Shown here: positions 20,924 to 31,300 of the stretch, piece by piece
How the letters are laid out: every line of letters starts with the position of its first letter
How positions within the stretch are numbered: position 1 is the first letter of the stretch
Assembly: GCA_041389885.1 (NCBI GenBank)
Contig: JAWKRB010000017.1
Span: 1-64,000 of the forward strand
Length of the DNA: 64,000 bases
DNA from: JAWKRB01 sp041389885
Lineage (GTDB): Bacteria > Myxococcota_A > Polyangia > Polyangiales > Ga0077539
Reading direction: 5' to 3'
Notes under the pieces: model-generated
Told to the model about the DNA's origin: nothing
The model's database searches: none
Seen by the model: only the letters and a program-made list of their open reading frames with translations
Program-made: the position numbers and the translations under genes

Positions 20924-22771
20924 ATGAGCGACCTCCGCGCCGACCTCACCTTCCTGCTCCACGACTGGCTCGGCGCCGCCGAGCTCACCTCGCGCCCCCG
21001 CTTCGCCGCGCAGGACCTCGAGGTCTGGGACGCCGTCCTCGCCACCTGCGAGCGCATCGCCCGCGAGCGCTTCGCGCCGATCAACCGCCTGGTCGACGCG
21101 AACGAGCCGACGATGGAGGGCGAGCGCGTGCGCCTCCCACCCGAGACCGAGGCGGCGCTGCGGGCCTTCGCCGACGCGGGGCTCCTCGCGGGCGCCCAGG
21201 ACGAGGCGCTCGGCGGGATGCAGCTCCCGTACGTGCTCGAGTCCGCGGGCATGAGCTTCTTTCACAAGGCCAGCGTCGGCGTGAGCGGCTACGCGATGCT
21301 CACCATGGGCAACGCCAACCTGCTCCGCGCCTACGGCACCCCGGCGCAGGTCGACGCCTTCGTGCGCCCCGCCCTCGCGGGGAGGACCTACGGAACCATG
21401 TGCCTCAGCGAGCCCCAGGCGGGCTCGAGCCTCTCCGACATCGCCACCCGCGCCGCGCCCGACGGCGAGGGCTACGCCGACGACCCCCTCGGCCCGCGGT
21501 ACCGCCTCACCGGCAGCAAGATGTGGATCTCCGGCGGCGACCACGAGATGGGCGAGAACATCGTGCACCTCGTGCTCGCGAAGGTGCCCGACGCCGAAGG
21601 GAGGCTCACCCCCGGCGTGCGCGGCATCTCGCTCTTCGTGGTCCCGCGGTGGCTGGTCGGCCTCGACGGCGAGGCCACCGCGGCGCGCAACGACGTCGCC
21701 CTCGCGGGGCTCAACCACAAGTGCGGCTACCGCGGCACGGTGAACACCCTGCTGAACTTCGGCGAGGGGCGGCACCTGCCCGGGGGGCGCGCGGGCGCGA
21801 TCGGCTACCGGGTGGGCGACGAGGGGCGCGGCCTCGCGTGCATGTTCCACATGATGAACGAGGCGCGCATCGGTGTAGGGCTCGGCGCGGCGATGCTCGG
21901 CGCCGCGGGCTACGAGGCCGCCCTGAGCTACGCCCGCGAGCGCCGGCAGGGACGCCCCCTCGGCCCCCGAGGAAAGGACCCGACGCAGCCCCCGGTGCCC
22001 ATCCTCGAGCACGCCGACGTGCGGCGCATGCTCCTGGCGCAGAAGGCGTACTGCGAGGGCGCCCTCGCCCTGCTGCTCTACTGCGCGCGGCTCGTGGACG
22101 AGCAGCGCACCGGGGAGGCCGCCGAGGCGAACGAGGCGCGGCTGCTCCTCGAGCTGCTCACCCCCGTCGCGAAGAGCTGGCCCAGCGAGTGGTGCCTCGA
22201 GGCCAACAGCCTCGCGATGCAGGTGCTCGGGGGCTACGGCTACGCGCGAGACTTCCCCGTCGAGCAGCTCTGGCGCGACAACCGCTTGAACATGATCCAC
22301 GAGGGCGCGCACGGGATTCACGGGCTCGACCTGCTCGGGCGCAAGGTGCGATTGGAGGGAGGCGCGGCGCTCGGGCTCCTCGCCGCGCGGGTGTCGGCCA
22401 CCGCGGAGCGCGCGCGGTCACACGCCGAGCTGCGCGAGCACGCCGACGCGCTCGAGGCCGCGGTCGCCTCGCTGGGCGCCGCGACCGCGAGCGCGTGGTC
22501 CACCCGCGACCCCGAGGACGCGCTCGCGAACGCGACGCCGTACCTCCAGGCCTTCGGTCACGCCGCCGTCGCGTGGATCAGCCTCGACGTCGCCGCCGCC
22601 GCCCTCGGCGCCCGCGCCGCGAAACGCCCCCTCCCCGCGGGCCTCGTCGACGGAAAGCTCAGCGCCGCAACGTATTTCTTTCGCCACGAGCTGCCGAAGA
22701 CCGCGGCGTGGCTCGGCGTGGTCTCGTCGCGCGACGACACCGCGCGGCGCGTGCCCGACGACGCGTGGTGA
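20924..22771 (+). CDS. Acyl-CoA dehydrogenase, large DmdC/FadE-like type
   Basis: A 615-residue flavoprotein, longer than the usual 380-residue acyl-CoA dehydrogenases because of a C-terminal extension of about 150 residues. It has MCLSEPQAGSSLSD for FAD and substrate binding, KMWISGGDHEMGENIVH, and IHEGAHGIHGLDLLGRKV near residue 460. This sequence and the length match the family that includes 3-methylmercaptopropionyl-CoA dehydrogenase. The substrate cannot be told from the sequence; it should oxidise a CoA thioester in fatty-acid or amino-acid catabolism. The start is 28 bases after the YggS gene. Confidence 0.93.
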   Translation: MSDLRADLTFLLHDWLGAAELTSRPRFAAQDLEVWDAVLATCERIARERFAPINRLVDANEPTMEGERVRLPPETEAALRAFADAGLLAGAQDEALGGMQLPYVLESAGMSFFHKASVGVSGYAMLTMGNANLLRAYGTPAQVDAFVRPALAGRTYGTMCLSEPQAGSSLSDIATRAAPDGEGYADDPLGPRYRLTGSKMWISGGDHEMGENIVHLVLAKVPDAEGRLTPGVRGISLFVVPRWLVGLDGEATAARNDVALAGLNHKCGYRGTVNTLLNFGEGRHLPGGRAGAIGYRVGDEGRGLACMFHMMNEARIGVGLGAAMLGAAGYEAALSYARERRQGRPLGPRGKDPTQPPVPILEHADVRRMLLAQKAYCEGALALLLYCARLVDEQRTGEAAEANEARLLLELLTPVAKSWPSEWCLEANSLAMQVLGGYGYARDFPVEQLWRDNRLNMIHEGAHGIHGLDLLGRKVRLEGGAALGLLAARVSATAERARSHAELREHADALEAAVASLGAATASAWSTRDPEDALANATPYLQAFGHAAVAWISLDVAAAALGARAAKRPLPAGLVDGKLSAATYFFRHELPKTAAWLGVVSSRDDTARRVPDDAW

Positions 22772-22778
22772 GGCGGGC

Positions 22779-23172
22779 TCAGGGCTCGCGCGCGGCGGCG
22801 GCGAGCTGCGCGTCGTCTTCGAGCAGCGCGCGGTCGATGGTCGACAGCGCGTCGGCGATGGCCTTGCGCGCGGCGGCCTCGAGCTCGCGGCCCGGGCCTC
22901 GGCGGCGGCCAGCGCCTCGCGGTGCGCCGTGGCCGCGGCGGCGGCGGCGGCGCGCGCGCTGAGCACCTCGTCGGCGAGGTTGAGCGCGAGCATCGCGAGC
23001 ACCTGAGTCGGCGCGACCCTCGCCCGGCGCGCTGGAGCTCGTCGAAGCGCTCGTTCACCAGCGCGGCGAGGCTCGCGACGTGCTCGGGGTCGGACTGCCC
23101 CGACAGTCGCAGACGCTGGCCCGCGACATCGATCACCACCGACGTGCGCGAGGGTGTGTTCGGATGCTGCAC
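22779..23172 (-). pseudogene. zapA: ZapA-like cell division protein gene with two frameshifts
   Basis: Three reading frames joined together give a ZapA-like protein of about 131 residues. It has SVVIDVAGQRLRLSGQ, then LAALVNERFDELQRAGR, LAMLALNLADEVL, and a long Ala-rich coiled coil ending in AAAAREP. ZapA binds and bundles FtsZ at midcell. The frame is lost near 23028 and again near 22893, each consistent with one missing base; 394 bases plus two gives 132 whole codons. The start is probably GTG 23172. Whether the lesions are real or sequencing errors cannot be decided here. It is the last gene of the coupled minus-strand operon starting at 28251. Confidence 0.75.
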
Positions 23173-23224
23173 GGGCTCGAAGCTATCGGGAGTGCCCGGC
23201 CACCACAAGGGCGACGGCGAACGG

Positions 23225-24275
23225 TCACAGCCCGCGGTCGAGGTCCTCGTCGTCGTCGGGGTTGCTGGCGCTGCGGCGGATCATGACGGAGATCGCGTCG
23301 AGGGGATCAAAGCCCATGATCGCGCGCAGGTCGGCCACCGACACCCACTCGCGAAGACGCGCGCCGCCGCCGCGACGGGCGACACGACCTCCATGAGCGA
23401 CGTGACGTCCCGCACGTTCTTCGCCACGAGCCGCACGACGTCGGCGCCGACGGCGAGTCCCACCCACGCCGGGAGGGGTCGAAGATCACGTCGCGCCGGG
23501 CGACCGCCTGCGTCCACGCGCCGGGCGTGTCGCTGCGGAGCAGCTCGCGCAGCACCTCGGTGCGGGCGAACAGCCCGAGCGCGAGGGGACCGGCCCAGGC
23601 GTCGCACGCCGCGCGGATGGCGCGGTAGTCGGCCTCGAGGTCGCCGCGCAGGGGCGCGCAGATGCGGGTGATCACCTCGGGGCCGTGCACGAAGGTCAGC
23701 CCCGCGCCCTCGCGGTGGGCGACGAGCCCGGCGTCGAGCCGCCCCTCGTCGAAGAGCGCGATGACGACGCCCTGCCCCGGCGGCAGCGCGCGGTCCCACG
23801 CCGCGGCGAGGGCCGAGGCCGGGGGCAGCGGCACCCCCGCGGGCGGCGCGGGCGCGAGGTACAGCGCGCGGTCGTCGAGGAGCTCGCGCACGGCGCCCGC
23901 GACGACCCACGCCGTGGCCCAGGTGTCGTCGTCGAGGGTCAGCCGCCCCCCGACGCGCTCGTACAGGGCCTCGAGCGCGCCCGGCCGCAGCGCGACCGCG
24001 AAGCGCGCGTCGTGGCGCTGCGCGAAGGCGTCGAGCTCCCGCGGAGAGGTCCACGCGTCGAGGGGCAGCGCGCCGCGGGCGGTGTGCACCGCGTGGCGCG
24101 CGCCGTCGCCCGACTCGTCGAGGCTCACCACGACCACCCCGCCGCGGCGCCGCGCGCGCCCGTCCTCCGACCATGCCTGCGGCGGGTGCGACGCCGCCCC
24201 CGGCACGAGCAAGGTCACCAGCCGGTGCCAGCTCCTCGCGTCGAAGCCCTCGATGCGCGTGTCGTGCACGATCAC
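23225..24275 (-). CDS. Unknown conserved-looking protein, gene broken by two frameshifts
   Basis: About 350 residues when read through two apparent single-base deletions. The start is GTG 24275, which overlaps the upstream stop (GTGA), and the protein begins IVHDTRIEGFDARSWHRLVT. The frame breaks near 23478 (a C run, CCCCTCCC, one C short) and near 23350. The last segment reads EWVSVADLRAIMGFDPLDAI and ends in an acidic tail, DDDEDLDRGL. The length of 1051 plus two bases is a whole number of codons, which supports an originally intact gene. I recognise no family. Position between a glycosidase-like gene and zapA in a coupled operon is the only hint to its role. Confidence 0.65.
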
Positions 24276-25750
24276 CGCCGCGCCTCCTGAGAGAGGACCC
24301 GCACCGCGCCCTCGGTGACCGCGAGCTCGACGACCTCGTCGCCGACCTCGTCCCGCCACGGCGCCGCGGTGCGCAGCGTGGCCGTCTCCTCGGACGCAGA
24401 CACCGCGAAGAGCCAGCGACCGTCGGGGCCGTCGACCGCCCGCAGCAGCGCCGAGCCCGGCGGGTCGAGCGTGGCCGCGAAGGACTCGTCCGCGGGCGCG
24501 CACCACGACGCCGAGCTCGCGAGGGTCCACGGCGACGCGCCGAGCTGCAGGGATCGTTCGAGCTCGAACGACCCGTCCTCGCCCCCGGCGACGGCCCGCG
24601 TGGGGTGCGCGAGCCCGCCCAGCAGCGCGGCGCGGGGGAGCGCGTCGAGGCCAGGCGCGCGCCACCACGCGTCGACCCGCTCGGCGTCGACCTCGACCAC
24701 GCCGGCGCGCTCCCGCGAGGCCTCGGCGAGGGGCCACGACTCGGCGGCCTCGAGGGCCCTGCCCCAGTGCGCGGCGTGCGCCCGGGGCGCGCCTCGCTCG
24801 TCGAGGAGCGCGCCGGTCCACCGGTGGCCCACGCAGCCCGCGGCGACGGTCACCGCCGCGGGGCCCGCCGCGAGCACCGCGCGCGCGGCCTGCAGCGCGT
24901 GCGTCGCGCGCACCGGCGCGGCAAAGGCCGGCCCCCCCGAGCGGACCTCGACGACGGCGCCCTTCGGCAGCGTCGCCGCGAGGCGCGCGACGCGCCAGAG
25001 CCCCTCGGTGCCCCAGCGCGGCGAGGGCGCCCGAAGGAACAACTCGCGCTCGCCCGAGAGGTCGAGGGCCGCGGGGTGCGCGAGGGGGTTGCCGCCCGGC
25101 GCGACGACCACCCGCTCGGCGGGCACGCCCCCCGACTCGGCGGCGACCGCGAGCAGCCTGAGGTAGTCGGCGCGGAGCGCCCTCGCGACGGCGGCGTCGT
25201 CGCCCGCGGCGGGGAGGTCGGGGTGGTGGTCCCGGTCAGAGGGCGCGTCGCGGCTCATGGGCTGCGCCGAGGGGCCGACCACGACGGAGCGCACCACGCC
25301 CCGCGCGGCGTAGGGCGCGAGCACCGACGCGGCGGACTTCACCCAGGCGGTGACCTCCTCGCGCCACCGCCCGCTCGCGAGGGAGGGCACGGGGATCACC
25401 CGCAGCCCGTCGAGCGCCACCACGGGGTTGCCGCGCCGCGTGCGCGCGCACACGCTCGGGTCGCGGAGCAGGCGGTCGGGCACGCCCAGGGCGGGCGCCT
25501 CCTCCGCGCAGGTGGGCCCCAGGCGCACGAGGGCCACGAGCCCCTCGGCCTCGACGAGGTCGAGAAAGGCCGCGAGGTCGCGGGCGCGCTCGAAATCGAG
25601 GTCGCCCGCGCCCCGGTCGTGCTCGCGCCACACCACGGGGACGTCGATCGCGTTGAAGCGCAGCGCGCGCAGCGCGCGGAGCGCCACGGGCCACACGCTT
25701 CGGTCGAGGGTCGCGGGCCGCACCAGCGCCGCGCGTAGAAACGCCTTCAC
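24272..25750 (-). CDS. Glycoside-hydrolase-like TIM-barrel protein, probably non-catalytic
   Basis: A 492-residue protein whose N-terminal half resembles the barrel of family 35/42 beta-galactosidases: LRALRFNAIDVPVVW, then DFERARDLAAFLDLVEAEGL, VALVRLGPTCAEE. In GH35 enzymes the acid/base glutamate sits in an Asn-Glu-Tyr motif after strand 4; the matching place here seems to read VVVGPSAQP, without glutamate, so the protein may be a carbohydrate-binding relic. The start is GTG 25750 overlapping the upstream stop. No signal peptide is seen, so it is probably cytoplasmic. The family link is by pattern only. Confidence 0.6.
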   Translation of the reverse strand: MKAFLRAALVRPATLDRSVWPVALRALRALRFNAIDVPVVWREHDRGAGDLDFERARDLAAFLDLVEAEGLVALVRLGPTCAEEAPALGVPDRLLRDPSVCARTRRGNPVVALDGLRVIPVPSLASGRWREEVTAWVKSAASVLAPYAARGVVRSVVVGPSAQPMSRDAPSDRDHHPDLPAAGDDAAVARALRADYLRLLAVAAESGGVPAERVVVAPGGNPLAHPAALDLSGERELFLRAPSPRWGTEGLWRVARLAATLPKGAVVEVRSGGPAFAAPVRATHALQAARAVLAAGPAAVTVAAGCVGHRWTGALLDERGAPRAHAAHWGRALEAAESWPLAEASRERAGVVEVDAERVDAWWRAPGLDALPRAALLGGLAHPTRAVAGGEDGSFELERSLQLGASPWTLASSASWCAPADESFAATLDPPGSALLRAVDGPDGRWLFAVSASEETATLRTAAPWRDEVGDEVVELAVTEGAVRVLSQEARR

Positions 25751-26415
25751 GGCGCGACGCTACCACTTCCCTGACCGCCGTGATCGACGGCGGCGTCGAA
25801 GCGATCCCAGCGGTCCGTGGTGAGGTCGTGGGCGAGGAGCACCTCCTCGTCGGGCACCGCGCGCACGAGCCACACGATCTGCGCGCCGTGGTGCGCCAGC
25901 CCGAGCACCGCGATCACCCGCCTGCGCACGCCGCCGTCGAGAAAGGCCCGCGGCGCCGCGAGGCCGTCGGGGCGCCGCCGCAGCTCGACCCCGCTCAGCG
26001 CGTGGTGGTGCCTCGGCGGGGCGAGCCCAGCCTCCGCGCACAGCTCCCTCGCCGTGACCGCGGTGCGCATGAAGGTGGCCGCGCTGATCCCCGGCGCGGC
26101 GACGACCACGACGAGGTCGCAGCCCAGCCCGACCTGCCGCACGAGCACCGAGCGCGCGGCGCCCTCGATCTTCACGCCGCCGAGGCCGCCGAGGCCGTGC
26201 TTGCGCAGCGTCGCGCGCAGGGTCGACAGCGGGAGCGAGAGCGCGGCGCCGGCCACGCGGGCCTCGAACAGGTCCACCCGCGTGGCGAGGTCGATGGTCT
26301 CGCCCTCGTCGTCGATGAAGGTCGCGCAGACCGCGTCGGGGAGGTCGTGCAGCAGCGCCTCGAGGGCCGGGGTGAAGCCCGTGCGCTCCAGCGCCCCTCG
26401 ATCGATTCGCCTCAC
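25747..26415 (-). CDS. Roadblock/LC7-like domain protein
   Basis: A 222-residue protein beginning at GTG 26415, which overlaps the upstream stop. The first 120 residues look like a roadblock/LC7 (MglB-like) fold: LEALLHDLPDAVCATFIDDE, then GETIDLATRVDLFEARVAGA and a strand-rich VVVVAAPG segment. In myxobacteria such domains act as small-GTPase activating proteins in polarity and motility. The other 100 residues (APPRHHHALSGVELRRRPDG onward) form a small beta-rich domain I do not recognise. No Ras-like GTPase gene is adjacent. The domain assignment is tentative. Confidence 0.6.
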   Translation of the reverse strand: MRRIDRGALERTGFTPALEALLHDLPDAVCATFIDDEGETIDLATRVDLFEARVAGAALSLPLSTLRATLRKHGLGGLGGVKIEGAARSVLVRQVGLGCDLVVVVAAPGISAATFMRTAVTARELCAEAGLAPPRHHHALSGVELRRRPDGLAAPRAFLDGGVRRRVIAVLGLAHHGAQIVWLVRAVPDEEVLLAHDLTTDRWDRFDAAVDHGGQGSGSVAP

Positions 26416-27311
26416 GGCGCGTCGGGCCCCTCCGAGGCCTGGAGCGCCCCGTAGTCGACGCGGATCACCGCCCTCGCCCGCAGGCGCTCCAGGATCCCGC
26501 TCGCCACGCTGGCCCTCCGCATCGCGACGAACTCGGTCTCCAGCCTCGGCCGCACCGACTCGCAAGAGACCCCCGACGGCGGCGTCTCGCCCACCAGCAG
26601 CGCGACGTGCACCCCGAAGCTCGTCTCGAAGGGCGGGCTCAGCGGCGCGTCCTCGCTCAGCCGCCACACGGCCTGCGCGAAGGGGCCGACCACCGCGCCG
26701 CCGTTCGCCATGCCGCCGTGTCGGTCGATGGGCGGGAGCGGCTCGACGTGCAGCGCCTCGCTCGCCCGCGCGCCGGCGACGCGCTCGAAGACCGCGCGGC
26801 TCGGGCGCTCTCCCCCCGCGGCCACGATCTCGCGCCGGAGCGTCGCCGCCTCCTGGGCGCGCATCGCCGCGCCCGCGGGGCGAGCGTCCCGCTCGGAGAG
26901 CACCACGAAGTGAACGACGGTGCGCAGCCCGTCGTGGCACAGCGCCGCGCGGCGGCTGTCGAAGTACGCGTCGAAGGCGCCCGCGGGCGCGTTCGCGAGG
27001 GTGACCGGCGCCTCCACCCGCGCCTCGAGGTAGCGCCGGAGGGTCGCGTGCCAGCGCGCGTCCTCTTCGACCCAGGGCTCGGCGAGGCCGCGGCGAGAGG
27101 CCTCGCGGGCGAGGAGCGCCTCGTCGACCAGCATCTGCAAGGCGGTCGGCGCGTCGACGCCCTCGCGCGCGGCGGCGGCGCGCACCGCGTCCTCCGTGAT
27201 CGCCTCGCCGTCGACCCGCGCGACCACCGGGCCCGAGGGCGGCGCGGGCGCGGCGCGAGGCGGGCCGCAGGAGCCCGCGGCGAGGCAGAGCAGCAGCGCG
27301 CGGGCGCTCAC
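26412..27311 (-). CDS. SurA/PpiC-type peptidyl-prolyl isomerase lipoprotein
   Basis: A 299-residue predicted lipoprotein starting at GTG 27311 (GTGA overlap with the upstream stop). The signal is ALLLCLAAGSC. After a Pro-rich spacer comes a SurA N-domain-like helical region (VVARVDGEAITEDAVRAAAA, then LQMLVDEALLAREASRRGLA) and a parvulin-like rotamase region with GGMANGGAVVGPFAQAVWRL and FGVHVALLVGE. It should act in the periplasm on folding or delivery of outer-membrane proteins. In its operon the other envelope genes are two membrane proteins just upstream. Confidence 0.8.
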   Translation of the reverse strand: MSARALLLCLAAGSCGPPRAAPAPPSGPVVARVDGEAITEDAVRAAAAREGVDAPTALQMLVDEALLAREASRRGLAEPWVEEDARWHATLRRYLEARVEAPVTLANAPAGAFDAYFDSRRAALCHDGLRTVVHFVVLSERDARPAGAAMRAQEAATLRREIVAAGGERPSRAVFERVAGARASEALHVEPLPPIDRHGGMANGGAVVGPFAQAVWRLSEDAPLSPPFETSFGVHVALLVGETPPSGVSCESVRPRLETEFVAMRRASVASGILERLRARAVIRVDYGALQASEGPDAP

Positions 27312-27508
27312 TCCGCGCTCTCCGGCCTCACGAGCTCGACCCCCGCCTGGAGCACGAACCACCCCACGGCCACCGCGAGGAACGACGACACGAACTCCCT
27401 GCGGTCCAACGCCCTGAGCGCCTCCCAGAACGGCGCGAGGGCGCCCAGGATCAGGAGCAGCCCGAGGAGCCGGGCGGCGGTGCGGAGCCATCGGGGGAGC
27501 GTGTCCAT
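27308..27508 (-). CDS. Small two-helix membrane protein
   Basis: A 66-residue protein from ATG 27508, MDTLPRWLRTAARLLGLLLI onward, with two hydrophobic segments (about 12-26 and 40-57) joined by the polar stretch EALRALDRREF. It starts 17 bases after the upstream membrane protein and overlaps the next gene by four bases. No family is recognised; the tight packing supports it being real. Confidence 0.65.
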   Translation of the reverse strand: MDTLPRWLRTAARLLGLLLILGALAPFWEALRALDRREFVSSFLAVAVGWFVLQAGVELVRPESAE

Positions 27509-27525
27509 CGCGTACGTCGTTCTCC

Positions 27526-28251
27526 TCAGCGCGCCCGATCGAGCCACACGCGCATCGCCCACGCAACGCCCGCCCACACGCCATAGGTCAAGGCGCGCGA
27601 GGCCCGCCTGGGGCGGGGTGGCGCGCCGCGCAACACCGACGACCCCGCCGAGAGCGCGACCATCACCCCGAGCGCGAGCCCCCCCGCGGCGCTCATCGCC
27701 GCGCGGCCCCGGAGCACCCCCTCGGCGCCCGGCCCCGCGCCCCCGGCGAAGAGCGCCGCGGCGCCCAGACGCGCCGGCGCGAGCACCGCGCACCCGAGGA
27801 CGACCAGCGCGACGCAGAGCGACGCCGCGCCCCGCAGCGCCGGGCCGCCGGGCTCACGCGCCGACGGCTCCGAGAGGGGCACCAGGGCGCCCGCGACCCC
27901 GCGGGTGCGGCTCGACACCGCGCGGGCCACGAGGGCGACGTAGCCCGCCGCGGTGAGGGCCGCCAGCACCCGCGACGGCGCGTCGAGGCGAGGCACCGGC
28001 GAGGCGCCGAGGAGCGCCGCCTCGAGGCCGCAGAGCGCGAAGAAGCCGACCGTCGCGAGGGAGAGCGAGAGCGGCGGGCGGCGGGGCAGGTCGAAGGCCC
28101 CCGCGACGAGGGCGGCGAGGGCGGCGAGGGCGACGACCGCCGCGGGCGCCGAGGGGCGAGGCGCCACCGCCGGGGCGAGGCACAGCTGCGCCCAGCTCGC
28201 GGCGCCGACGACGACAGCCGCGCGTCCGTCAGGGGTCGTCCAGAGGGTCAT
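27526..28251 (-). CDS. Multi-pass membrane protein, unknown
   Basis: A 241-residue protein with six or seven hydrophobic segments, from ATG 28251 (MTLWTTPDGRAAVVVGAASW). It is the first gene of the coupled operon that runs to zapA, divergent from the Ser/Thr kinase gene with 58 bases between the starts. It is very rich in Ala, Leu and Gly and has no motif I know. Confidence 0.7.
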   Translation of the reverse strand: MTLWTTPDGRAAVVVGAASWAQLCLAPAVAPRPSAPAAVVALAALAALVAGAFDLPRRPPLSLSLATVGFFALCGLEAALLGASPVPRLDAPSRVLAALTAAGYVALVARAVSSRTRGVAGALVPLSEPSAREPGGPALRGAASLCVALVVLGCAVLAPARLGAAALFAGGAGPGAEGVLRGRAAMSAAGGLALGVMVALSAGSSVLRGAPPRPRRASRALTYGVWAGVAWAMRVWLDRAR

Positions 28252-28309
28252 CGCGTCGGGGAGGTTATCGCGCCTTTCGCGCACCGTCGCGTAGATGTAG
28301 AAACGTCGC

Positions 28310-31300
28310 GTGCGGGCGTGCAATCAGTGCGGACGTAGCTGCGACGACGAGCACCGGTTCTGCCCGAGCTGCGGGTTCCCCATCGGGGCGCTGCGGGCGG
28401 CGTCGGGCGACCCGATGATCGGCCGCACGATCGGCGCGGGGTACACGATCCTCGAGGCCGTCGGCGCCGGCGGCATGGGCAAGGTCTACCGCGCCGAGCG
28501 CGGCGCGCTCGGAAAGACCTTCGCGGTGAAGGTGATCCACCCGCACCTCGCGGGCGATGACAACGCGGTGAAGCGCTTCAACCAGGAGGCGCACACGAGC
28601 TCGCGGATCAACCACCCGAACGCGGTGGTGGTGCTGGACTTCGGCCGCACCGACGACGAGCTGCTCTACCTGGTGATGGAGTTCCTCCGCGGCCGCGACC
28701 TCACCCGGGTGGTGTGGGAGCTGGGCCGCCTGCCGGTCTCGCGCGCCACGGACATCATGCGGCAGGTGCTCGCCGCGCTCAGCGAGGCGCACCAGCTGGG
28801 CATCGTGCACCGGGACATCAAGCCCGAGAACATCCTCGTCGAGCCGCTCTCCACCGGCGGTGATTTCGTGAAGGTCGTGGACTTCGGCCTCGCGAAGATC
28901 CGCGATGACCAGTCGCCGGGGGTGACCTCTCCCGGGCTGGTGTGCGGCACGCCCGACTACATGGCGCCGGAGCAGGCGCGGGGCCTCGACGCCGACCCCC
29001 GCGCCGACCTCTACTCCGCGGCGGTGGTGCTCTACCAGTGCGTGACGGGGCGCCTGCCCTTCGAGGCCGAGAGCGCCGCCGAGGCCCTGGACTTCCACGT
29101 CAACACGCCCCCGCCCGACCCGAGGATCTTCGTCCCGGAGCTGTCGCCGCGCTTCGTCGAGACCCTACTCCGCGCCCTCGCGAAGGACCCTGACGCGCGC
29201 TTTCAGACCGCCGTCGATTTCGCGGAGGCGCTGCGCCTGGCGGTGTCTGACCCCGTCGAGCTCTCCGACGCGGTGCCCTGCCCGGCCTGCGGCGAGGCCG
29301 TGGTGCGAGGGGCGCGGTTCTGCGGCCACTGCGGCCGCGCGATGAGCCCGCGAGGGAGCGCCAGCGTCGCGGCCGCCGAGCCCGCGCCCGCGCCCGACCT
29401 CTCCGCGCTGCCGATGGTCGAGCGAGACGACGCGCTGAGCCTCCTCGCCCTGGGCCTCGCCCGCGCGTCGCAGGGTCCGCTCGTCCCCCTCGCGCTGGTG
29501 GGCGACGAGGGCGCGGGGCGCTCGCAGCTCGTCACCGCCCTGTCGCAGCACGCGCGTCGACGCGGCGGGTCGATCCTCCGCGTGAGGCCCGACCCGCTCC
29601 TCGCCGGCGTCGCCTACCACCCCGTGCGCGCGACCGTGCGCGGCCTCCTGGGCCTCGCGCCGGGCGAAGACCCCATGTCCTGGCTCGCCGAGCGGCAGTC
29701 CGAGGACGCGTCCTTCGACCCCAGCCTGCGCGCGGGTTTTCTCGAGCTCTTCTCGCCCGTCGGCCCCGTCGAGCTCGACGCCGCGGCCCGCAGCGACGCC
29801 GCCGTGCGCGCGGTGTGCTTCGCGCTGCAGCACGCCCGCGGCCTCGACGCCGGCGAGCCGGCCATCCTCGCCTTCGAGTACGCCCACCGCATGGACGGCG
29901 CGTCGCTCCGGGTGCTCCGGGCGCTGATGTCGCGGCCGCCGTCGTCGCCCTCGCTGCTGCTGATCACCTGCTCGGCGCAGCTGGTCCCCTCGCTCCCGCG
30001 CTGCGAGACCATCACCCTGCGCCCGCTGAGCGTGCGCGGCGTGGCGCAGATGGTCGACGCCGCGAGGCCGCTCCTCGACGTCGACACGCTGCTGCTCCCC
30101 GCGCAAGAGCTCCCGCCGATGCACGTCGAGCAGCTGCTCCGGTGGCACGCCGAGGGCGGCGGCGACGCGCCCCCGCGCCTGGTCGACCTCATCGCGCACA
30201 GGCTCGAGCGGCTGAGCTCCAGCGGGCGAAGGCTGCTGCCGTGCATCGCGGCCTTCGGGGAGTGCAACGCCGCCGACGCCTCGGCGGCCCTCGGGTCGGC
30301 CGTCGAGCCCGCGCTCTTCGCGACGCTGCACGCGGGGGGATGGATCGCGCCCGTCGAGGGCGACGAGGGGCGGTGGCGCATCGCGCACCCGATGATCCTC
30401 GACGTGCTGAACGACTCGGTGCCCGCGGCGGTGCGCACGACCCTGCACCGCGCGGCCCTGCAGGCGGAGGACCGCGCGCTGCCGGTCGAGGTGGAGGCGA
30501 TGCACGCCGAGCTGACCGGCGCCGTATTCCTCGCGCTGCTCAAGCTCGGACAGATGGGCGACCAGGCGATGGCGCGGGGCGACCACGCGAGCGCGGCGCA
30601 GGCGCTTCGTCGAGGCGTCGAGCTCGCGCGCCGGGAGTACCTCAAGGGCGACGCCGACCTCGCCGACGACACCCTGTCGATCTTCGCGCGCAAGCTCGGC
30701 GAGGCGCTGGTGAGCGCGGGTGACTACGCCGAGGCCGAGGGGGTGCTCCGCGAGGGCATCGGGGTCACGACCGTCGACTCGCAGGAGTGGATCCGGCTCC
30801 AGTGCGTGCTCGGCAGCGCGTATTTCCTCCGCGGGCGGCACGGCGCGAGCCAGACGGCCTTCGACGCGGCGACCTCGGCGGCGACGCGCCGCGGGCTGCA
30901 CGGCCTCGCGACGGAGATGCTCATGGCGCGCGCCGAGCTCGAGGTCTCCGCGGGCGCCGACGAGTGGGCGCTGCGCACGCTCACCCGCGCCGACGCGCTG
31001 CTCGACGCGGCCCTCGCGAGCGCGAGCGAGGGCGCGCCGCTCTGGCGCCAGCGCGCCGAGGTGCTTCTCTGGCTCGCGCGGGCGCAGCGGGTGGTGGGGG
31101 TCAAGGGGGGCGAAGAGATCCTCGACCGGGCGCGCGTGCTCGCCGAGCGCGCCGGGCTGAAGGTGCTTCACGCGCAGTGCGACGCCGAGGCCGCCGAGCG
31201 CGCGGAGCTCGCCGCAGACCGCAGGCAGGCGATGCGCCTCTGGCACCGCGCCAGCCAGGACGCGCGCGACGCCGGCGACGTCGCCCTCGCGGCCGACTAC

